DNA of 64,000 bases. It comes from Dermatemys mawii. Taxonomy: Eukaryota; Chordata; Testudines; Dermatemydidae. Where the stretch lies: the NCBI GenBank assembly GCA_007922305.1, contig ML677366.1:12802881-12866880 (forward strand). The letters are read 5' to 3'. The notes beneath the pieces are model-generated. The model did not search any database, was not told where the DNA came from, and saw nothing but the letters and a program-made list of their open reading frames with translations. Below are positions 11,300 through 24,620 of this stretch, one piece after another (position 1 is the first letter of the stretch; each line of letters begins with the position of its first letter). The position numbers and the translations under genes are program-made.

Positions 11300-12965
11300 T
11301 AAGCTCGCACCTGCAAGCTGAAGTTTTTGCACCTGCAACAACTTGAGCAGGAAAAATCCACAGTTGCAGAAAGTAGGGGCGAAAGTGCCAAACCATTAAT
11401 CATCAGTGTGAGTGATCATAAAGCCTTCTCCTAATTACAGCCTAATTAACTCTGCCTTCTCTTCCCAACCAAACTTCCATTTTACAGCAAGAACCAAGAG
11501 GTAGGGGAGGATCCCAGGTGAACCCCGAGTTTAGGCTTCAATTGGAAGTTCAGCAATAAACTTCAGTAACCCTTGAAGTCACTACCTGGCTTTTTAAGTC
11601 ACACTCTCATGCAGTGAAGGCTGAGATCTGGGGTCCCACGCCCTGAGTGCAGATGCAGCAATATCTGCCCAGGAGAATCTTTGGTTTGGGAGCCCATTCC
11701 TGCAGTGGGGAGGAACAGGAAGCCAGCTCCATCGCTGCCTGCCAGTAACGAACATTCAGTGAAGAGGACATGCAGAGTAGACTTGCTTCGGGACTTCCTT
11801 TCCCTCCTTCTCAGCAATGGAGTTCTGCACCCTTATTAATCACCAACAGCACCACTCTCCTGGATCTCCCTCCCTTCCATTAAAGCACTGACCCTCTCCT
11901 ATTTCTCACGCCACTCAACCCCTTCCTCATCCTCTAAATTGCCCTCCCCTTTGCTGGCCCATCTGAATCATCATTGCCCTGGTCACCTATGCCTGGGCAG
12001 GCCCAGCAATTAATCAGCTATGACAACGGTTCCTTGGCTGCAGAGATCATTCATGCCGTGACCTTATTCACTGCGAATGGCAACCAAGAGCAAGAGACAT
12101 GAACAAGAGACCCAGAGCCTCATTAAATCTGCAGCCAGCTGGAAAGAGGAAATATGGGGCAAGAGGAGGAGGTGGCATAAAGGCAGCTACAGGCAGTTAA
12201 GTTTGCTACAGGCCAAGCCCAAGGATCCCCATCAGACTCAGGGAAATGGGATAAACACGAGGCACCACTGAGAGCAGACACGGAGAGGCACCGACTTTGG
12301 CTCTACGTGGGTTTGATACATGAGGGATACTGAAGGGTTTAGGCTATTAGATCGATTTGGCTCTTACTCTCAGAATAAGAAAGCAATATACAGTGAGGTC
12401 AGGTGTGTAATGCTAGGAGTGATTAAAGAGATGGGTCCTACAAATCCAAACTGATCTTTTTTGGGTACAGAAGTCACTGAAGGAATTTTACCTTTCCAGC
12501 TTGGAAGAACGCCTCACAATCTTATTCACAAAGCCTCTGGAAACCTGCCTGCTCTGTGTCTCTGCCCAGCCCGCCCACCTGAGACACCCTGGCCTCTGCA
12601 ACCCTACCTGCCTGAGAGATGCTCCAATAACAAGCCAGTGTGCCATTCAGCCCAAGGGTTGCTCTAACTTAGGACAACCTCTCCTGAAGAGGTCAGACCT
12701 GGAATTCTGCAGCTGAAGCCCAGACACATCTATACTGTTTACAAGGCAAACACTCCCAAATACGTGCTGTTCACTTTGGTTAGAGGATAAACCCCATCAT
12801 GTGTCCTGGTGTCATATAGCTGTGTGGTAGTAGTCACATGACACTGCTGCACCAACAAGCCATGGCTTCACGCCACGCTACATCATACCGCGCATAAAGC
12901 ACTGCAACCTGCAAGAATCTCACAGAGGCAGCAAAGGTGCCTCAATTCCCAATGCTACGGAAACA

Positions 12966-13240
12966 CTGGGTTTGTCTAAAAGGAGCTTGTGGGGTTTAAA
13001 TCCAAAATGCACTAGCCTGCTGCACGCTAACGGGCTGTGTGGACCTTGCTACTGCATGCTAAGAGCTCCGTAGTGTGCTTAGACCTACCTGTTTCACTCA
13101 GCAGAGGATCAAACCACACTATGGAACGTGGGGTGCTGCAGCAAGGTCCCATACAGCCAGTTAGCACGTGGCAGGCTAGCGCACTAGAGGTTTACACCCC
13201 AGCCTGCCACGCACTAACCTCCATTTAGACAAGTCCACGG
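12966..13240. mobile_element. palindromic MITE-like element (~275 bp)
   Basis: The left arm starts CTGGGTTTGTCTAAA and the right arm ends TTTAGACAAGTCCACGG. The halves are imperfect inverted copies over roughly 100 bp: TGCACGCTAAC and GGCTGTGTGGACCTTGCT on the left pair with AGCAAGGTCCCATACAGCC on the right. This is a foldback DNA transposon derivative with no coding capacity. Confidence 0.65.
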
Positions 13241-14279
13241 CTCCTACTTCCCATGAGCACAACTCACAGGTATGCCCCAGAGAATCGGGCTACAGTGCCC
13301 CTCAGAGAAGAGTCGGCCTTCGGGAGCCTGGCACCGCCAGATGAGGAGAGGGAAGGAGAATCCCGTTGCTACAGAAAGATTAGCCAGTAAATGCTCTACA
13401 CACCCCCTCCCCCACCAGGGAGAGGCGAGGAGAGGGCGGAAAAGGGGATGGGTGAGAGATAGAGAGAGATGTAGAAGAACGGCAGACAAAGCTGCAGAGA
13501 AGGGAGCACATCTTGCTGGAAGTGTCCTTTCACAAAGGTCATGTTTAGCTACATTAGGCAGAAATGTCAAGAGAAAATTGGATTCTGAAAGAGGAAAAAA
13601 ACAACAGGCTTTCCACGCAAATAAGGAATCAAAAATAGCACAATCATGTTATTACAATTTGGGGCAGGGAGAGACGGAGAGGGGACATGGCCTCGCTAAC
13701 ATGAGGCGCTTTGCTAGGTGGTTGTGCTCAGCTTTTAGCCTCTCTCCTTCGCCGTGCCCCTCCCGGAGAACCCAGCGCAGAGGCGACGCACAGTCATTGG
13801 CTCACATCAGGCAGGAAACGGTCCTTTGGAAGAGCGGAGACACTGTCTGACCCAGTAGCTAACATCTGCAGGTGACTGTGGGCAGGGACACCTACTCACA
13901 ATCTTTATCTGGGGATGCCGGAGGAAGATGTCGGTCAACAGAGGTAGAGAGACACACTCTGAAGTGGGGCGAGTTGTGTAAGATCCCTGATCTTGGAGGA
14001 TTTTTAAAAAAACAACCACCCATATTTAAAAAAATAATTAAGGTTGGAAAGTCATGTGACAATTTGTGGATCACCCAGACCAGTCAGGGGTTGTTTTGCC
14101 GCCCACCTTGCAACCCTGGTGCTTCTGTGCTGGGCAGTTTTGGCTCAGAGCCCTGACAACAGCCGGAAAATGGTTCACCCTCGCTTCCTCCAGCCTGGTT
14201 ACTCCTTTTGGGGTGACACGACCAGCACCGCTAGCCCCGAGTCTACCCAAAACCATCTCCCCTAAAGAGCTCCGCCCCT

Positions 14280-15125
14280 CTCACTGTAGCCCTCACCAAA
14301 TCTTATCGAGTTTGTCGCTCTTTTGGCGAGACAGTACGCAGCACCAGTCTGTTTGCTTGGCTGATGATTTTACTCTTCCATTTGAAACAATGCACTGAAG
14401 TGGTGGTATAATAAAACAAGATTAAGTTTCTGAACAAAGCAGAGACATTCAAGCGATACCAAATAGGCGGAACAGAGACAGAAATGGCTACAAGCAAACA
14501 AAAGTAAAAATACGCTTCTAAAACTAAAACCTAACTTAAACTAGAGCCTCGTGTTCAAAGTGATTTGATCACCACCGTTGTTCTTCCAGCATGAATGGCC
14601 AGTTCTTAGCCAGGATCCCACACACAGCTTAAAACGTTTGGCTTCTTTGTCTCTTTGGGTGAAGGATGCCAAAACAGCTTTTTCTCTCTGCTTATATCCT
14701 CAATGTTTTATCTTTGTTTTCAAAGTCAGGAAGCCCTTCTGGGGGTTCAGCTTGTTGGATCTACCAAGGAGCTGACACCATGTTAATTTTTGCAGCCTCC
14801 TCCCCACTCTGAGATATTTAAGTGGCTCTCCCCTCAATTCACTAGTAGTTTGATGGCTTTGTTTACTTTTTAGGTAAGCGTCCTTTCATTGCCTCTGTTT
14901 GTTGAATTTACATTGGAGGCAAAGTCAAGCAGGTGGGACCACGTTCTTTTGTCTGGGGTGGATTTACTTAAACCATACCTGCCAAAAACACTTGAGAATA
15001 CATTTCCATCACAAAATGTTTCTCATATCACCCAGACACCACACAACAATACTAGCGACCAGCATTTTACCAGTTCACATATGACACCTTACACAACACC
15101 AGTTCGATACAGATTATGACAGTGT
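14280..15125. mobile_element. LTR-retroelement-like block, probable
   Basis: Sequence such as TTTTGGCGAGACAGTACG, CAATGCACTGAAG and AGTCAGGAAGCCCTTCTGGG resembles a turtle LTR family as I remember it. It is noncoding and AT-rich. I could not identify clean TG/CA termini or a target duplication. The identification is from pattern memory only. Confidence 0.4.
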
Positions 15126-17059
15126 GAGTTGGAGTATGCCGCTCAAGCCAGCTCAGGCTCACTGCTAGATACTAACGTGCCCGTTGCCCTCTGGCACTGG
15201 GGTGCTCTCAGGGCCACTGTGAAGCACTCAAAAAATAGGAAAAGTCAAAATTAAAGTTGCCTGTGTAATCTTTATTTGGCCTCCTTGAGTGCATGCATTA
15301 TGATACCGTCTTTAGTTACATGATCACATACTATTTTACCCACAAGACCCTGGCCTAGCCACAAGCAACCTTAACTCTGACAATTCCTGATTTGAGTGTT
15401 TGACTTTGCAGCCTTATTTGGTTTTCATTGGGGTTTTTTGGGGACAGGAGGGTTGCACGTAATTTCCTAGGGGTTGGGTACTTTTTTAACACCGAACAAA
15501 AAAACTGAAATTCCATCATGGGGCATCATATAAACACCCATACAGATCATTGGCAGAGCTGGAACTTTTAGAACCACAGCACAGATGTCTGTTGCTTGAG
15601 CTAACAGAGTAATCGACAGCAGTAGTAGGTAGTCATCCTTTGTGTGGAACAGCACAAGAGGAGCCGGGGTCACTTTGCCAGTGGGTTTCCACAGATAGCT
15701 GCTGACAGCAGAGGAAGGGAGAGACACTGGAATCTTGGGTTCCATTCCAGGCTCTGGAGGCAAGTGTGCTTCAGAAAACTACTGTACCTGCTAAAATCTA
15801 ACAACTCTTTACTTAGCGTGTGCAAACTCCAGTTTTACAAAGGCTTATAATTGGGTCAAATTTGGGCAGATTGTCACAAAGAAAGCAAAAGGCACATACA
15901 TCTCTAACACAAAGATGCCAAATTTCAAATCCCTGCTCCAAAGGACGGGGCACTAGAACTTTGCAAAGAAAAAAGAGAATTCTTTGCCATGGCTAAAACA
16001 ATGTATTTCCCCTCGCTTCATTCTTGGGAACAGCTGAACTGCTTTAGCTTAAATGTTCCAAAAAATATTCAGCCTGAGGCAGACACCCTGCATGAAAAAG
16101 CTCCAGCTCAAACAGCTAAAATTTAGCGAAGTTATAAGCAACTGAAAATGGGATCTTATTGTGGGAAGCGTCAGGCAACCTTAATAATAGCCGATGTTAC
16201 CAGCCCTTTCCACCTCAGGTAGTTTAAGCCTCACTTCTGCCAGCCTCCCATATCCCACAGGACCTTCCAAGGACCCACGTTCCATGAGAAATCCTTGTAA
16301 ACACTCTCCTCCCCTTTCACAAATAACATATTCTTTCCCTGTACCCTTCTGGTCCAAGGGTGCTCCAAATGAGGATAGGATGAGGGGGAAGGCCTATAAC
16401 GACTAAGTACCCCACATTTCTAGACTACAGGTCAAAAGAGCAGTTGAACACCAACGAGACAGATTTAAGACCTTTGTGTGACCTCTGATGGAAAGGTCAC
16501 AGTTCAACAATACTCCACTGTCCCAGCATCACATCAAGGGCAGCTGTGATCCTGGAGGGGCTGTCCTTGAGATGTGGACAGAAATGTCATGTCTCTGGTA
16601 TTTATAAATCTCATACATTTTTGGAAGACTTCAGGTATTGGCCTTAATGTCCAGACCCGATTTCAGCCCGGGTTATTGCATTCTGCCTCCTCTCCCTCTT
16701 CCAATTTCAACTGTACGGGACTCATCACCTCCTCTCTCCTAAACTGTTGACGCGCACTATTGGGCAGCCCTGTACCCCTACTCAGAGGCGGCTGCCTTTC
16801 AGTGGTAGCTGAAGTGGTTTGCCCATGGCGAGAGCGCTGTGGAATCCTTGGTGAAGAAAGGCAGAAGAGAAACATAAGGCGATCAGAGCCATCTTAGCCC
16901 AGCAGACGAACAGGGCCAGTAAGGTTCATCTGCCGAATGGCTCGTTGCTCCCATTCTTGGGGAGGTGTCGGTTTGTTTGGTTGTTTTTGTAGTGGAGGAT
17001 GAAAGAGAAGGTTAGCTCCCGAAATCCAGAACAATTGGACTTTAGTCGAAACAGAAATG

Positions 17060-17465
17060 GCATGTTTGCTTTTCCCTCAGTTAAGCAGCAGCAAAAAGGG
17101 CTCCACTATTAAAAGCCATTTTTATTCAGCTAAATTAAGCCAGATGCCTGATTAATGACACTAACAAACAAGAGCCTCTGTAATTAAACTGCAAAACTAT
17201 ATTATTGTGATTCAGTCCAACTGGTGGCAGAAAGATGCTGCTGTTGGGGACGGACCCTCCCGCCCTCCTTCCTCCGCTAAGCTCCCCCTTCCATGGTCGC
17301 CCTTTATTTCAAATCTGACACATTTCTTTCCGCACGGAAGACGTTTTTAAACACATTTTAATAAGACGCTGTCAGCTCCGAAAATCCTGATCCAGAGGAT
17401 TAACTGCACAGAGCTGCTGAGAGGGCGCGCATGAGTGCTTGGCATAAATTAGAAGTGAAACGCAC
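17060..17465. other. candidate conserved noncoding element with homeodomain-type sites
   Basis: Repeat-free, AT-rich sequence with several TAAT-core motifs: TAAATTAAGCC (about 17131), CTGATTAATGAC (17149) and TGTAATTAAACTG (17180). TTTTAATAAGACGCTG follows near 17357. The density of such motifs and the lack of any transposon signature suggest an enhancer, but conservation is untested. It lies in the large NTRK3 intron. Confidence 0.35.
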
Positions 17466-20400
17466 ATCCCCGACTGCAACACACATCCCCGATGTATTCC
17501 CCAGCACCGGATAGTCAGGGGCACAGTGCGTGGCTTCTTTGGTATTCAGCCAGCTCTGCAACACAGGCCCAGTCAGCCTTGCCCATTAAGGCACTGTATC
17601 CCAATACAGCATGTATGCTGCTTCCCCCACTGACACCCTACCCTCTCCTCTAAAGGCAAAGGATGGCAGGGGGCGGACACATGGCAGGAGAAAGTCTTTA
17701 CCGCACACTCAGGGTTGAAGTAAAAACTAGATGGCATCATTGGGTAGGGAAACTACCCTACTGTGGCTCTCTCCAGGTCATTTGCTAGCCAGCAGTAGCC
17801 CTAGTTTTGGGAAGGAAATAAGAAGGGAGGAAATGGGAGGAGAAGAAAGGGACCACCAACTCCACAAGAACAAGAACCAACCTGAGGGAGCCTGGGAAAT
17901 TCTCCCTGACATTCCTGCACAACTAGCCCCCACATCAGGCCCTCGCACAAACACAGCTGGGCACAGCCCAGGGTAACCATAGAGATTGAGAGCCCAGCAA
18001 GCGTGGACTTCTCACTGTTTCTTTTCTCGAGACCATTCAACCTCTGAGCACTCCTGACAGCAGCTAGTTTCACCCCCGGAAACCTGCAGCAACCACCATG
18101 GAGTCACACAGGTCTCTGTGTGGGCTCTCTGAAGCTGCCAGGTGCCAAAGGTGCTTCGAGTTTGAGATGAAGATGTAATTTAAAGTAAGGATGGACATGC
18201 AGCCCACTGGTTCACCTCTGCCCACCTCCTCTTCATGCCAAAGTTTGACTTGGCTGCTTATGTCCTCATAGGAAAGTCCTCTTCCCTTACACCCCACTCC
18301 TCTGGGTTCCTTGCTATTCACCAGGAATCCCTCCTCGGCATCCAGGCTTCTGTGGACCCTCTGTCTTCACCAGGGTATTTGGATTTTGCTCCATGGCAGC
18401 AATAAAGCCCTAGCCTGAAGACTTCTTGATCATCTTGGCTCCCTGGCGTTGATCAGCAAGTGTGAACTGGACACTGAAGCTGACAGGGAGGAGAGGCCTG
18501 ATCATCAGTTCTGGCATTGCCCTGTCTCCATGTTCCACACACTTGACACAGAAACAGGGTGCCAAGAGAAGACACACATTGGGGAATGGCAAAAAATGTG
18601 TGCCATCAAAAAAGGCACCCACAAAGTGGGTGAAGGGGCAAATGCACTGGCCCACTATTCTTTTAGGCCAACTCCTCAACATCTGATCTATTTTCTACCA
18701 TGTGCCCAAAATGGTCAAAGTGAAAAGCATTCCATCTCAGAGTAATCTGGCTTTGATGACCCAGGAATTGCCCTTCCAGAACAGAGCAAGAGGTCATCCT
18801 CCAAGTGTCCCACCTGTCCCCATACTGCATGGCCCACCTCATCCACCAGAAACCCCTTGAACAAGCCTCACCCTGCAGCACTGGAGAATAACTCTTCAGC
18901 TTGTTCAGTTCTGTCAGACAGATGCTATGACCTCTAAAAACAGTGCTGTGCTCCTCAGCTTCCCCCCTCCCCGTCTCCTTTCTTCTCCTCCACCCTATTT
19001 CCTGTTTAGTAAGCAGCTTTGCTCATTAAGGGAAAACGTACTGTCCTCCTTTAATGAACCTGCTAAAATTACCCTAGCAAGTCCCAGAAGCGGCCGCCGC
19101 AGCAGCACAGACCCTCCCCACGAATCGGGCTCTGCAAATATTAGACTAAACTGAAATCTCAGAGAGCTCAGCACAAACCCCCAGTAGGCCACAGCTGAGA
19201 CAGAGCCTGCCAAAGCACCCAGCAATGCCAAACGCAGGCAAGTCTCTTGCTCCCACGCAGGCAAAGCAGAGGAGTTAGCACAACAGGGCTCAGAGGTAAA
19301 TTGACAAGACCAGCGTTAGCCGCCGGCTAGTCCCTCTGTGGCGCGCTCTGCCTGGACTCTTCCGGATGTCACCACAAAACATAATCAGCACCGCAAGAAA
19401 GCAAAAAGACCTTTCATTTCAGCCAGGAAATCCCCAGTTCCGTGCCCGAGCGTCTCCCCAAATGCTGCCATGGAGGAAGGGGGGTAAGAGCCTCATCCTC
19501 TTTGTGAGATAGCCCAATGCTGCCTCAGACCAGCATCACTTCATGATCCTCTGCCAGTGCAAAGTCTCAGCCAGCAGTCACGACAACCCCAGAAACACCA
19601 GCACAGATGCCAAGATTTGGTCCTGAGGGGGAGCAAAGATTTTCACCACCAGCCTGATGGAACCATTGCCCACCGTGATGCACCTCACACACAGACACAC
19701 ACTTTCAAACACCCGATCCTGCATCCCCCAGGACGCACCTAGCCAACCCAGGCCCGTTCCTAGGCAGGAGACCAGAAACAGCACACTCCAGCCACCCTCG
19801 CTTTGCGTTCGCTGGCAGCCGGCATTCTCCACAGCCCCCAGCTGCTCCTGCAGCAGAATCTGAGGGGGAAGAAGGGTGGGTGGAGAGGTTTTATTTTATG
19901 TTTTTTTCCAGCAAGAGCATTAAAACCAAACCCTAATCACAATGCAAGGGAGATAGACACAGCAGGGGAGGAGCTAGGGCGTTTCCCCTGCCAGTGCTGC
20001 ACAGGGTGAAATTGCCAGCAATGTGCACACACGCTTATGGCACCCTGGAGCTAGACACTAGCAGCGCATCTGCTGCACGCCTTTCCTCCCACCGCAAATG
20101 GTAACAACAACGTGCACACTGCTAGCACTTTCATCCCAACGGATCCCAACACACTTCAGAGTCCACAGACTTCACACGTGGTCCCTCGTCCACCACCTCC
20201 TTTCTCCCAAGGGGTCTCTTAGCTGCACCCAGCTTTCCTCAGAAATGGGGACACCCTCAATGGTTCACTGGTACTCTGGGCTTTGCTTCAGCATGTGACA
20301 GAGGTGGGGACCGGTCACAAGGGTTGGATCCAAACTTCCCCATGGTCTGGGGTGGTTTAGAGGCCAGGCTTTGGCTCAGGCTCTCTGTTACGCTCATCAC

Positions 20401-21654
20401 CCTTTGCCTGGGGGCTGTTTACAATGTTCTCCTCGCAGGACAGCTGGATTCGGAGGATTCGAGCCAATACTAAAAAGCTGGCTCGGCCCCACATTGGCAT
20501 TTCCTGAGCCTGCCAGCTCCCCCACAGTGTGAAGGCCAAGTGCACTCAGAAGCACTTTAGCTCTTGGTGCAACTAGCCGGCCTGCAGCGAGAGGACTGTT
20601 CCCCTCCACTTCCATCCTACCATGGCAAGAGATCCTCCCCCAAGTGCCTTTCACCCACCCCACTCTCCTCCTCAGCCCACACAGGGGTAACTGGACACCC
20701 ATCAGACCCGGAAAAACACCCTACATTGGGCTTTTTCCTTCTGCAGTGCACAGAAGCAGTATTCATGCCGACTGAGGCCAGGAGACGCCAGCTGATAAAC
20801 CCTGCCTCTTGCTGGAGTTATTGTGCTTATTTGCCTCACGCTGCTTGGTGCCCCCAGATGGGAGCAGACAACGAATGGCAAAGACCCATCTCCTGCATCC
20901 CCAGCCCCACACATCCAGTCGGCCTGGTATGAGGCGGACCATTCCACAACGGAAGAGAGATCCCAGCCACGCTGAGAATACAGGGGAGGATACAGAGAGT
21001 GTCTGGGAAGGGAATCATGGAAGGGTCACAAAGCACACAGAGAAGTCAGAACCCACAACACAGTAACAAAAAAAATTCAGCGAGGACCCAAGGTACTTAA
21101 CTACAGCTTCCAGGCACTGCATATAGACACAGCGAGAGCCAATGCATTAGTAAATCACCTTTATGGAGGCACTAGATGGAAGCCCTGCTGCACATATAGC
21201 TCTTCAGGACAGCATGGGGAGGGGCTGGGGAGTTTTACACAATCAACCCCCAACTGCAGTCGTACTAGACCGATGGTGAACAGCATCGAGCGTGAAGCCG
21301 CTCAGGCAGGCTTGCTTGGCTGAAGCTGCCTTTTTCTGTGCTCAGAGCCACGTTCCAAGCTCCTCTGGTTTGCTACATGCACTTAAGGCTGGAGGGTGAA
21401 AACCAAAAATGCCAGCAGACCGCCGAGCAACCCCCACGGTACCAACCGGCTGTGCTCATGTGGGCTCGTTAAAAAAAACAACCCCAATAGATTCTCCTGG
21501 GCCAGGGGGCTCGGTGCCAGTGGCCAGGCTGGATAGGGGAGGCAGCTCGGCAGTTTCTCTGGACTTTGAAGAAAGCGGTGAGCGGGAAGAGGGGAAAATC
21601 AGCAGTAACAAAACAACCCAACACGAGGCAGACAAAGCACTTGGCAGGCACTGA

Positions 21655-21805
21655 TAAATAGTTTCCAATTAATTAACTGATTACATGATAGAACAGAAGG
21701 GGATTCGAGTGAGTGCTGTTGACCTTTAAGAATAATTAATATCATCAGGATCACAAAACTTGTCCAAGAATAATTAGGCACATTTTAATATTGCATCCAA
21801 ATCCA
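21655..21805. other. candidate conserved noncoding element
   Basis: AT-rich block with TTCCAATTAATTAACTGAT, AAGAATAATTAATATCATC and AAGAATAATTAGGCAC, that is, repeated TAAT cores without repeat signatures. A regulatory role is inference only. Confidence 0.3.
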
Positions 21806-22849
21806 AGGGGGTGGTTCTGGTTAATTCAGAAGCACAGCTCCCAGAACCTCTCGCCCCACATTCCTGGAGTCCACACGTCCCATTCCTACCCAGCTATCCC
21901 TCCCTTTCTCCCCTATCCCTCTGCCCTCAGACATTCTTCCCTGATGATGTCTTCTTGCTCCATTCTGTTCCCACTATTATCCCCCTCCAGCCTGGTCTCT
22001 GTTCCTCATTAGCCAGAACCTCTCAATCTTCTCTTTGTTCAATACCTCCTCCGTTTCCACCTCCCCCACTTCCTGCTCCCTCTCTGCTTTCCTCTCACTC
22101 CCGTGCTTCTTCCTGTCCCACATCTTTGTGTCTATTGATGCGTCCCTTTCCTTCCTGTCCCCGCTGGATGCTGATTCAAAGTCAGAGCAGTGGCTGGGTC
22201 TTTGCCTCAAATTTCTCCAGCAACAGTCAGCCCATGCCCTGCCTTGCCAACAACATGAGTCCTCTCCTTCCCACTAAGCTCAAATCTCACTAAACACTCA
22301 TTTCACACTCCAGCTTCCCCTGCTCACCTGTCCTGCCCAGTCAGGTACCTGGCTCTAGCTGATCCACCAGGAGAGAATAGAGGTGAAATGAATCTGCTCC
22401 TGTGTGACCAGCTGAAGCCTTAGTTCAGAAGATCTAAAAAAGACCCACGGCCCTGAGATAAAACAGCGTTTGCAGCAACAACAACAAAATCTGCTGCTGT
22501 TGATTGTTAAAACATCCATGGCTTGATACTTTACTAAATTATAGATAAAAGGAAAATGGTGTTCATAGGCTGATGAAGCCAGGCTGCTGCCAAGAGATCT
22601 GTGTTTATGCCATCACCTCACGACACCTGCACCCCAGCATTAGAGTGGAGGGAAACTGAGACACCTGATTCCAGTGCAACCTCCAGTGGCAAAGGGCATG
22701 TCGGGAACATCACAGATAGGCACAGGAGAAGACATGTAGCCGAGAAGGCTGGACAGCCTACATCAGTGGGTAGACAGGGTCTGTAGGGTGAGAGGGGAGG
22801 GTTTATGTTGAAGTAGTTTATGTCTGTTGGGGACTGGTGTGGACTTGGC

Positions 22850-22861
22850 GGGGGGGGGGGG
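22850..22861. repeat. poly-G run (12 bp)
   Basis: Twelve consecutive G, followed by a CCCCGCGGCGCGCC stretch. Such a run is prone to sequencing error. Confidence 0.9.
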
Positions 22862-24469
22862 CCCCGCGGCGCGCCGTGTTTCTCCAGGAGGGGGGAGTGT
22901 TTGTGTGTCTGGGCAAGCATCTTGGGGAAGGTGGCGAGTACCTGTGGCAATGGGAAGCAAGCATGGACCTCAGGAGAGGCCAAGGTTTTCCTCCTGGGGG
23001 GGAAGGAGGAAGGCAAGTCGCAAAGGGCCCCCTGCAGCAGCTATCCAACATACTCTGCAGAGACTGATGCATTCAACCTATTTCTCATTGAAAGCAAGAG
23101 AAATGCTCAGCTGACAAGACAAATACGACATCAAGGCGGAAGCTGCCTCCCCTCAAACTGCCGATTCTCATTGGGGGCCCCCACGGCGTTTGAGGGACAC
23201 CAAGATAGCACACATCAAGGCAACTACAGTCTACGCCTGTGGCTGGCAGCAAACAAGCACAGGTAGCATAGGATAGAGCCCTTGGGGAGCTGCAACTTTA
23301 GAGCCACCCCTGCCTCTCTTTTTCCTACCCCTTTCAGAGTCTGGGGACACGTCCAGCACGGCGGTATCTGACCCCTGGGAGGCAAGCCTGTTGCTGCTGC
23401 ACTGGGAATGACTGGGAGGGGTGAAGAGAAGGCTGGGGGAAATGTTTCTTTTTGCTGGAATATTGGGCACGTGGGTAGCATGTTGTGAATACGAGGGTAC
23501 CCGTACTAGGACACGATTCCATTTAGGCTGATGGGTGGAATTGACACTGTGAGATCCGTTCAGGTTAGAGAGAATTATTTGCTTCTTTTTAATGCAGACA
23601 CAACATTGGCGAGATCTAGCCCATGCAGGGGGAAGTGGGGAGATAACGCCGGGATCGGAGAAGAATAATTCAGACAGGCTGATTGCATCATAGAAGGGTC
23701 CAAACGAAAGCTATTCTCCCCTCCCTCTCATTCACCCCATCTGTCACTCTGCAGCCATGGGGAGCTCTTCCTTCTGCCCCCAGAAATCCGGCTGCTAGGA
23801 ACAGACAAGAAAATCAGACACCTGCAAGTCAGATAGGAACAGCTGCAAGTTCACCACTGGGGCTCTGTTTGCAAAATACTGATCACGTGCCAGCAGTGGG
23901 AGCCCTGGGAAGAGGGAGAAGAGGAAAAAAAGCAGGCGAATATGGAGGGGATCAGTTCTGAAAGCCTGGCATGGCCCTTACGGCTCTCCTCTTTTCCGAT
24001 GGGAGGCGGACGGGCTCTGCTCCATGCTCTGGCCTTGGTGCTGAATGGCACTGACCCTATCGCAGGTGCGAGGAGAGGTGACATGCTGCAGCTAAGAAAT
24101 CAGACACCAGACTCCCAGAGCAATGGATCAGAAGTAAACATGCACCTCATTGGATGTAAGTGTAGTAAGAGTGCAAGGTACCCGGAATAACTGCATACCA
24201 GTGCACTGGGGATCCAGTGTAAACACACGTGTCACTGTGTGTTCACATTCCTGAGTGACAGGAGCTCTAGTGGAAACACACACTTCCATGGGATTGGGTC
24301 TTCCACCACAACGTATCCCACATTACTTCTGACACTCACTGCACACAGAACCGGGCTCTTCATGACACCATAACCCCACAGTGAGCTCGCACAGATGAGC
24401 TAATAAAGTAGTCACACGGTCTCCCGCGTCCTGCAAAATCCGCCACTCGGCTTTTAACATATATAAATA

Positions 24470-24620
24470 GGAGGGGGAGAGGTTGGTAGAGAAAACCTAG
24501 AATTTTATAACAACATTTTACAATTCCAATAAAACGTGCCAGTGAGTAAGTTATAGCGTATTAAATTCCGGCACAGTCACATGCAAGGTCTGAATTAATG
24601 CCCCATCATTCATGCCCTGT
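24470..24620. other. AT-rich unique segment, possible conserved noncoding DNA
   Basis: Contains ACATATATAAATAGG, TTTTATAACAACATTTTAC and GTCTGAATTAATGCCCC. No repeat family is recognised. The regulatory suggestion is weak. Confidence 0.2.

Noticed and set aside
13272..13850. 192-aa plus-strand ORF
   Set aside because: Arg/Gly/Ser-rich with no recognisable domain, inside an NTRK3 intron, no splice or promoter context.
22800..22880. CpG-island-like promoter near GGGCCCCGCGGCGCGCC
   Set aside because: Only about 20 bp are CpG-dense; flanks are ordinary and no exon follows.
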